64,000 nucleotides of DNA from Uranotaenia lowii (taxonomy: Eukaryota > Arthropoda > Insecta > Diptera > Culicidae): contig NC_073692.1 of NCBI RefSeq assembly GCF_029784155.1, positions 279,082,413 to 279,146,412 of the forward strand, read 5' to 3'. The translations under genes and the position numbers were made by a program. The notes under the pieces were generated by a model that was not told where the DNA came from, ran no database searches, and saw only the letters and a program-made list of their open reading frames with translations. Shown here in pieces: positions 57,840-64,000 of the stretch; within the stretch, counting starts at the first letter, position 1; every line of letters starts with the position of its first letter.

Positions 57840-60800
57840 ACTTACTTACTTACTTAATGATCCCGCGCCGATCCTCCGGTGCATAGGGCCGTGGTAAAAG
57901 ACCTCCACTGTTGACGATCCGGAGCCAGCGTCTTCACCTGGTCCCAGTCAAGATTCTCGTCGACAGTTCGGATTTCAGAGGCTAGGCTTCGCCGCCACGA
58001 GTTTCTGGGCCTGCCTCTTCTTCGATGACCTTCTGGATTCCAATCTAGCGCCTCTCTGCAAATCTCGTTTTCATCTTTTCGCAGCGTGTGCCCAATCCAT
58101 CTCCACTTACGTTCCCGAATCTCAATTTCTAGCGCCCTTTGATGACACCGGCGATGTAGTTCCTCATTCGAGATCCAGTTGCCAGGCCACCAAGCGCGGA
58201 TGATGTTCCGCAGGCAGCGATTCACAAAAACTTGCAGTTTTCGCGTCGTCACCGCATATGTGCACCAAGTTTCACACCCGTACAGCAATACGGATTTGAC
58301 GTTTGAGTTGAAGATTCGGATCTTAGTTCGTAGAGAGATCTGGCGTGACCGCCAGATGTTTCGGAGACTCGCAAACGCAAATCGGGCTTTTCTGATCCGG
58401 GTTTCGATGTCCTTCTTGGTACCACCATCAGTCGTAATCTGGCTACCAAGATACTGGAAGCACTCCACTGTCTCAACCTGTTGTCCAGCTACCACGAAAT
58501 TGGAACGATTTTCTGTATTGATTTCCATCGACTTGGTCTTTCCGACATTGATTTTGAGACCTGCTGCCTTGGAGCTTTCGGTGAGGTCTTCGAGTTTGCT
58601 CTGCATGTCTTGTTGTGTTTGGGCGAGCAAAACAATATCGTCTGCCAGGTCAAGGTCGTTCAGTTGCTCCATGGTTGAAGGATTCCACGGCAATCCTCGG
58701 TTCGGTGCACAGTCGATCGATCCAGTCAGAATCTCATCCATTACGATGAGGAAAAGTAGCGGTGATAAGATACATCCTTGTCTCACTCCAGCAGTTACCG
58801 GGATTGGTTTGGACAAGACACCATCGTGCAAGACCTTGCACGAAAATGCCTCGTATTGTGCTTCGATGAGATGGACTAGTTTCTCTGGGACCCCTCGTCG
58901 CCTTAGAGCCGCCCAGATGTTTTCATGGTTAAGTCGGTCGAATGCTTTTTCGAAATCAACGAACACCAGCAGAAGAGAGTCCTGGAATTCGTTGATTTGT
59001 TCCAGTATGATTCGTAGCGTTGTGATGTGGTCCACACATGATCGTCCGGATCGGAATCCAGCTTGTTGCCGTCGGAGTGTAGCGTCGATTTTCTCCTGGA
59101 TCCTGTTCAGGATCACTTTGCAGAGTACTTTGAGGGTTGTACAGATCAACGTTATGCCTCGCCAGTTACCACACTCTGTCAGGTCTCCTTTCTTCGGGAC
59201 CTTTACGAGGATACCCTGCATCCAGTCGGCCGGGAATGTTGCAGTATCCCAGATGTCAGCGAAAAGACGGTGCAACATTTGTGCTGATAGGGCAGGGTCG
59301 GCTTTCAGCATTTCAGCAGGGATGCAATCGATCCCAGGTGCTTTGTTGGATTTCATGTTTTTGATTGCCGCTTCTATTTCAGCCAGCGAGGGCGCTTCCG
59401 AGTTGACGCCATTTATGCGACTTACTGTTGGCGCTTCGAGCTGCGGGTTTTGTTGGCCATCGCTATTCGTGACTCGGAAGAGTTGTTCGAAGTGCTCAGT
59501 CCATCGTTTGAGCTGATCTGTTCGATCGGTCAATAACTGACCTGCTCGGTCTTTTAGCGGCATTCTTGCATTAGTCCTTGCACCACTGAGGCGGCGAGAA
59601 ATGTCATAAAGTAATCGGATATCTCCATTGGCGGCGGCTCTTTCTCCCTCTTCGGCTAGGGAGTTTGTCCAGGCTCTCTTGTCTCGTCTACAAGCTCGTT
59701 TAACTGCCTTTTCCAGCTCCGCATATCGTAAGCGGGCGGCTGCTTTGGCTGACCCGGTACATGCCTGCTCAATTCCGACTTTCGCCTTTCTCCGATCATC
59801 GACCATCCTCCAAGTTTCATCCGACATCCATTCACTCCTTCTTCCACAAACTTTACCGAGAGTACCATGGCTCGTCGTGATAAAGGCATTCTTGATTCCA
59901 CACCACTGTTCTTCGACTGTTCCGTCTGTCGGCAGCTCCGAGGCTCGGGATTCTAGCTGTTCAACGTATGCCCTTTTCACCTCTGGATTCTCCAACCGGC
60001 GGACGTTGTATCGACACCCGACTTTCTCCTCGCGCCGTTGGACACGCGCAACTCTCAGTCGTATCTCGCCAAGAACGAGGTGATGGTCAGATGCAATGTC
60101 TGCGCTTCGTTTGTTGCGGACATCAAGAAGGCTCCTTCTCCATTTTCGGCTGATGCAGATGTGGTCAATTTGATTTTCTGTTCGGCCATCTCGGGATACC
60201 CAAGTGACCTTATGCGCTGGTCGATGGGGGAAGAGCGATCCACCGATCACCATGTTGTTGTTGCCACAAAATTCTACAAACAGCTCTCCGTTTTCGCTCA
60301 TCTGTCCTAGGCCATGGCGCCCCATGATACGCTCAAGGTCTTGATTGTCGGAGCCAATCTTTGCGTTGAAGTCGCCCAAATGGATTTGAATGTCACCCTT
60401 CGGAATTTTCTCTACCACGCTGTTCAGTTGACTGTAAAACTGCTCTTTCTCCTGCAAGTCGGCAACGTCAGTTGGCGCATAAGACTGGACCATTGTAAGG
60501 TTTCTAACCCGTGTTCTAAATCTGGCTACGATTATTCTTTCGTTTATCGGTTCCCATCTAATGAGGGCCGCGTAGGCCTGAGGGCTTAACAGGAAACCAA
60601 CTCCTCGTTCCCGAGTAGCATGTTCTCCTCGTATGCCAGAGTAAAGCAGGACTTGCCCGGATTGTGTCTTGTGTTCTTCAGTATTAGGCCAACGGACTTC
60701 GCTCAGTCCCAGAATTTCAAGCTTGAGGCGGCTAGCCTCTCTAGCAAGTTGTTCCAGTTTGCCTTGTTGGGCAAGGGTTAAAACATTCCAAGTTCCAATT

Positions 60801-60907
60801 CGTGTCGTGTTTTCATGCTAAAAGTCGTCGCCAAAGTTCCAGGTCGGTCATTTCTTTCGGATTCCGTAACAATTTCAAATCGGGAGCAGTAGGTTGTTAG
60901 CCTAAAG
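57840..60907 (-). mobile_element. Second RTE-clade retrotransposon, near full length (3.07 kb)
   Basis: Flanked by a perfect 12-bp direct repeat TCGATTGGCTTT (57828-57839 and 60908-60919). The 3-prime end is a (TAAG)n tail directly following the last codons, so the ORF stop is formed by the tail and there is essentially no 3-prime UTR. The 5-prime UTR is about 90 bp. It is clearly a different RTE family from the 31-34 kb copy, with little identity outside motifs. Confidence 0.85.
57854..60817 (-). CDS. RTE endonuclease-reverse transcriptase (ORF2), second family
   Basis: Open for 987 codons plus stop. The first in-frame ATG is at 60493, inside the endonuclease; upstream of it the frame encodes RIGTWNVLTLAQQGKLEQLA and LKLEILGLSEVRW with the catalytic Glu, back to a TAG at 60820-60818. 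Numbering from 60493 (879 residues): GDFNA 40-44, QIDH 108-111, SDH 135-137; RT FVDFEKAFD 511-519, RQGCILSPLLF 571-581, LADD 616-619 (Leu instead of Phe), KINVGKTK; C-terminal LYGCETW 737-743 and RKWRWIGHTLRK. It nicks and reverse transcribes as in other RTEs. No disabling change is seen apart from the missing start. A 12-codon frame (ATG near 60854) ends in ATGA just before ORF2, so coupled translation or frameshift is possible. Confidence 0.9.
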   Translation of the reverse strand, partial: HENTTRIGTWNVLTLAQQGKLEQLAREASRLKLEILGLSEVRWPNTEEHKTQSGQVLLYSGIRGEHATRERGVGFLLSPQAYAALIRWEPINERIIVARFRTRVRNLTMVQSYAPTDVADLQEKEQFYSQLNSVVEKIPKGDIQIHLGDFNAKIGSDNQDLERIMGRHGLGQMSENGELFVEFCGNNNMVIGGSLFPHRPAHKVTWVSRDGRTENQIDHICISRKWRRSLLDVRNKRSADIASDHHLVLGEIRLRVARVQRREEKVGCRYNVRRLENPEVKRAYVEQLESRASELPTDGTVEEQWCGIKNAFITTSHGTLGKVCGRRSEWMSDETWRMVDDRRKAKVGIEQACTGSAKAAARLRYAELEKAVKRACRRDKRAWTNSLAEEGERAAANGDIRLLYDISRRLSGARTNARMPLKDRAGQLLTDRTDQLKRWTEHFEQLFRVTNSDGQQNPQLEAPTVSRINGVNSEAPSLAEIEAAIKNMKSNKAPGIDCIPAEMLKADPALSAQMLHRLFADIWDTATFPADWMQGILVKVPKKGDLTECGNWRGITLICTTLKVLCKVILNRIQEKIDATLRRQQAGFRSGRSCVDHITTLRIILEQINEFQDSLLLVFVDFEKAFDRLNHENIWAALRRRGVPEKLVHLIEAQYEAFSCKVLHDGVLSKPIPVTAGVRQGCILSPLLFLIVMDEILTGSIDCAPNRGLPWNPSTMEQLNDLDLADDIVLLAQTQQDMQSKLEDLTESSKAAGLKINVGKTKSMEINTENRSNFVVAGQQVETVECFQYLGSQITTDGGTKKDIETRIRKARFAFASLRNIWRSRQISLRTKIRIFNSNVKSVLLYGCETWCTYAVTTRKLQVFVNRCLRNIIRAWWPGNWISNEELHRRCHQRALEIEIRERKWRWIGHTLRKDENEICREALDWNPEGHRRRGRPRNSWRRSLASEIRTVDENLDWDQVKTLAPDRQQWRSFTTALCTGGSARDH

Positions 60908-60919
60908 TCGATTGGCTTT

Positions 60920-61198
60920 GCTTTCCTATTATTATACAAAATTAAGAAAAGTCTCTTCCTGACCTCTAACTAAACTATGCATTAACCAGCGCCTTCAGTA
61001 GTGCAATAATTTCACTAACAGTTGGCAAAATATTAAACTTCGAGTTTCTCAAAAGGCTCGTACACAAATAAAAATTAACGATTAGCTATACAGTCATGTG
61101 AGGCAATAAGATGGCGAAATTGTTTGTTTTATATATATTTTTTTTCGAAGCTCGACATCTTTCTGAGTCCATTCATATTTATTAATAAGGCCGGAACA
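60920..61198. other. AT-rich spacer
   Basis: Nothing recognised between the RTE and repeat family X. Confidence 0.4.
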
Positions 61199-61570
61199 AA
61201 TTTCAAATCCTCCTTTTGTCACTCGGAGTTGGAACATCGCGAGGGGGGGGGGGGGGGGACAATAAAAAATAATGCGAAAAACAAATAAATTGGAATAAAT
61301 TGCACGGAAGCTTGTATGCAACAAAAATTACATACTAAATTGTTGCACAAAACCTCTAAATCAAGTAAATTTTTATCAAATAACTCAATCAAATCAAGAA
61401 AACAAAAGATTGAATAACTTTCATCTTCTTAAATTTGTTTTTTGGTCTTGTAATCTTTCAGATATTGGAAATTTTTATCGAAATTTTCATAAATTACTTT
61501 AAACTTTATTTATAAATTTCGAAGGGGGGGGGGATGACAAAAAAGAAATTGACATTTGTTCCAGGCTAAT
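61199..61570 (+). repeat. Interspersed repeat family X, copy 2
   Basis: Matches 19555-19925 in order and orientation (gttggaacatcgcgagg, G run, gcgaaaaacaaataaattgg). It contains a 16-G run at about 61243-61258 and a second G run at 61525. It stops just before the assembly gap. Confidence 0.75.
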
Positions 61571-61615
61571 TACATTTTTTTTTCAAAAACATCAAAATTT
61601 ATTTTTTATGCGATG

Positions 61616-62115
61616 NNNNNNNNNNNNNNNNNNNNNNNNNNNNNNNNNNNNNNNNNNNNNNNNNNNNNNNNNNNNNNNNNNNNNNNNNNNNNNNNNNNNN
61701 NNNNNNNNNNNNNNNNNNNNNNNNNNNNNNNNNNNNNNNNNNNNNNNNNNNNNNNNNNNNNNNNNNNNNNNNNNNNNNNNNNNNNNNNNNNNNNNNNNNN
61801 NNNNNNNNNNNNNNNNNNNNNNNNNNNNNNNNNNNNNNNNNNNNNNNNNNNNNNNNNNNNNNNNNNNNNNNNNNNNNNNNNNNNNNNNNNNNNNNNNNNN
61901 NNNNNNNNNNNNNNNNNNNNNNNNNNNNNNNNNNNNNNNNNNNNNNNNNNNNNNNNNNNNNNNNNNNNNNNNNNNNNNNNNNNNNNNNNNNNNNNNNNNN
62001 NNNNNNNNNNNNNNNNNNNNNNNNNNNNNNNNNNNNNNNNNNNNNNNNNNNNNNNNNNNNNNNNNNNNNNNNNNNNNNNNNNNNNNNNNNNNNNNNNNNN
62101 NNNNNNNNNNNNNNN
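61616..62115. other. Assembly gap of exactly 500 N
   Basis: Round size indicates a scaffold gap of nominal length. Open frames reported across it are meaningless. Confidence 0.95.
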
Positions 62116-62129
62116 ACGCCTGAAACCCG

Positions 62130-62460
62130 TTGTATTTTTAAATTAAAGCTCACCGAAAAATCTGTAATTTTGAGAAAATTTCCTTCACAGAATCCGTGTC
62201 TAACAACACAGAATATATTCACAAATTTCACAATTTTTTTCAATTTTGTTCGTTTTTTCAAAAAATTAATTATTGATGTCAATATAAATTTTGGTTTTTT
62301 AGTTCAGTTAAAAAAAATGGAGATAAAATAAGTAAAAGAGACCCAATCTTTATGAATTTTAAATGGAACAGCGTCACAGAAAACCATCGCAGAATTTTCG
62401 GGTGAAATCACAGAAAGTTAATTTTTTTTATCACGAAACACAAAATATTTTTTCAGCAAG
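62130..62460 (-). repeat. TTCTGTGA-rich repeat, copy 2 (inverted)
   Basis: Reverse-complement relative of 3810-4170: tcacagaatcc, aaatttcacaattt, cgtcacagaaaaccatcgcag, gtgaaatcacagaaagtt. Confidence 0.5.
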
Positions 62461-63534
62461 CATCCTTGATGTTTTTTCAATTGCTTTGTGCTTTCCGCTA
62501 AATTTAAAACATGGCTGATTTGCTGAATATTTTGGCCACCCGTGAACTTTATAGGCGAGGAAAACTCTCTTCAGTTATTTAAAGTTGACCTAATTTTGTA
62601 CTTTAAAAGAATAGCCTAATTTTTCATGGTTCAAAAGCTGATGCTTTGTTTTTATTTAAAGTTTATTTCAAAGTATAAAATTATTCGGCATTTTGAAGAC
62701 TTTCAAACTCTGTTAAGCTTTTTTTTCAAGACTTCAATCTGATCAATATTGTTTATCAACATGTCCATGTTTGATTACAGTGTTTCAGATTTTAGTTATA
62801 TAACCCTTGAATGCATGACTTTTTTTTAAATGAGAACGGCAATTATTGAGTCAGTGAAATTATAGTATTTTAATTCGAATAACAAAACTGAACAGGTTTG
62901 AAGTTTTATGAGAAATATGGTCCCTCAATGTTGAAATTTTTTTTTTAAAATAGTTGATTTATTTTTTTGAATTTCGATACAATTTTGCAAATTTCTTCCA
63001 AAAATTGTTCATTAGATGCAGAAAAATGTTCGTGATTTATTGAAACATTTGTTTGGAACATTTGTTAGAATTCTCAAATTCGAAGAAATAACAGCAATTT
63101 TCCAAAAACTACTTTAAAAATAAAATAAAAAAATTTGATTCTGTCATTTTTTCTGCATACTGTGTTCGATATCTCACACATACATTGGAATAGCGTTATA
63201 AAAATACCATGGGCTAAATTTTCTTAATCCCAAAAATATTTTTGTGAATATATAACTCAAAAATTTTCATGCGTTTCCATGATATTTGGATTTTTTTTTT
63301 TGTTTTGTTAAAAAACATCACTATGCATTTAAGGGTTGAACCTAGTTTACAAGTTATTCGGATGATGCATGCCACTTATGTTTTAGTTCTTACTCAGTGG
63401 ACAAAATTACCGGCCATTACATGAATAAAATTACCTGCAAATTAGGTCGAAACAAATATCAAATTCTTTATTGTATCCCTTCCTCTTTCGAATGTTCCGA
63501 AAACCTCGAAGAGATTTTGTGCTATTTAGGTTGT
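62461..63534. other. AT-rich sequence, nothing recognised
   Basis: Homopolymer T and A runs and short open frames only. Confidence 0.4.
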
Positions 63535-63640
63535 ATGCAATTTTGTTGCATGCAAACATTTGCCTAATTTATTCCATTTTATTGCTTTATTTTTTGATCT
63601 TCCTTCTCGTGATGTTTCAACTTCGAGTGACAAAAAAAAA
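63535..63640 (-). repeat. Interspersed repeat family X, partial inverted copy 3
   Basis: Reverse complement shares tgtcactcgaagttgaaac, aataaatt and ttgcatgcaa with the family X copies at 19555 and 61199. Confidence 0.55.
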
Positions 63641-64000
63641 CGGGACATTTTTTTCGATCATAATTGAGTTTGATTTTTCTTACATTAGCTTTGAACGAGA
63701 GACTCATCTTATTTGACCTTCAAATATTCCATCGTTCAAAGTTTTAGCATGTTGTAGATAGTTTAGAATTTGTAATATTCCTTTAAACTTTCTGCCACTC
63801 ATTCCTTGAGTCTTATAACACCAATGTAAACATGTTGGTATAGTGTAACAAATAAAACAAAAAAAAATGGAATGAACCTTTTTCAAAGTCTTTGAACTTG
63901 CTGAAGATAAATGTAGCAATTTTGAATGAAATTGTTGTACCCATTCTTAAATTATATGAGCTTCATAGTTGAATTTATTGCCCTAATTTCAGTACAATAC
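63641..64000. other. AT-rich right edge
   Basis: A 71-residue minus frame (63919-63704) without features. No gene supported. Confidence 0.35.

Noticed and set aside
58179..59516. 445-residue plus-strand open frame
   Set aside because: It is antisense to the RTE ORF2, which has all RT motifs. GC-rich coding sequence commonly opens the opposite strand. No domain is visible.
61556..62282. Long frames across the N block
   Set aside because: They consist of the assembly gap.

Overview
This window is AT-rich, gene-poor eukaryotic DNA from an insect, most likely a mosquito or another lower dipteran. I infer this from the repeats: RTE-clade and Jockey-clade non-LTR retrotransposons (one with a Juan-like gag and paired zinc knuckles), piggyBac-like and hAT-like DNA elements, Helitron-like elements and tRNA-derived SINE heads. 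There is no bacterial gene organisation, CRISPR array, rRNA gene or intact tRNA gene. Species identity is inferred and untested.

Layout. 0-1.2 kb: two exons of a minus-strand gene that leaves the window on the left; its second exon has an in-frame TGA. 1.2-4.4 kb: non-coding. 4.4-7.2 kb: a TTAA-flanked piggyBac-like element carrying a hAT-like element (perfect 8-bp target duplication), which holds a tRNA-like SINE head. 7.5-8.8 kb: Helitron-like element with a 143-bp internal tandem array. 9-12.1 kb: a broken Jockey-type element split by a 1-kb inverted-repeat element with a 2-bp target duplication. 12.7-13.6 kb: diverged tandem array. 16.8-18.8 kb: nested DNA elements. 20.6-24.0 kb: a local repeat split by a 3.1-kb retro-insertion with a 21-bp target duplication and an (AGCTA)n tail. 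24.0-25.0, 43.7-44.7 and 46.1-47.1 kb: three copies of a 957-960-bp repeat with CACCC...GGGTG ends and a tRNA-like core. 26.3-26.7 kb: a minisatellite whose unit is a short hairpin. 30.1-35.7 kb: a DNA element with subterminal repeats, split by a near-complete RTE retrotransposon with a perfect 15-bp target duplication. 36.2-40.0 kb: decayed Juan-like element. 46.0-48.4 kb: second copy of the 2-bp-TSD element, itself holding two insertions. 50.4-52.4 kb: a possible minus-strand multi-exon gene with tandemly duplicated exons. 53.9-56.0 kb: GC-richer unique sequence resembling a promoter plus 5-prime exon. 57.8-60.9 kb: a second long-ORF RTE element. 61.6-62.1 kb: a 500-N assembly gap flanked by repeats.

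The only long open coding regions belong to the two RTE elements. Host-gene evidence is limited to the left-edge gene, the 50.4-52.4 kb cluster and possible 5-prime or terminal exons near 14.4, 42.7 and 55.9 kb. Much of the window reads as a stack of insertions, and in several cases the order can be reconstructed from target duplications or an empty copy. All homology calls are from recognition of motifs; no database was searched.
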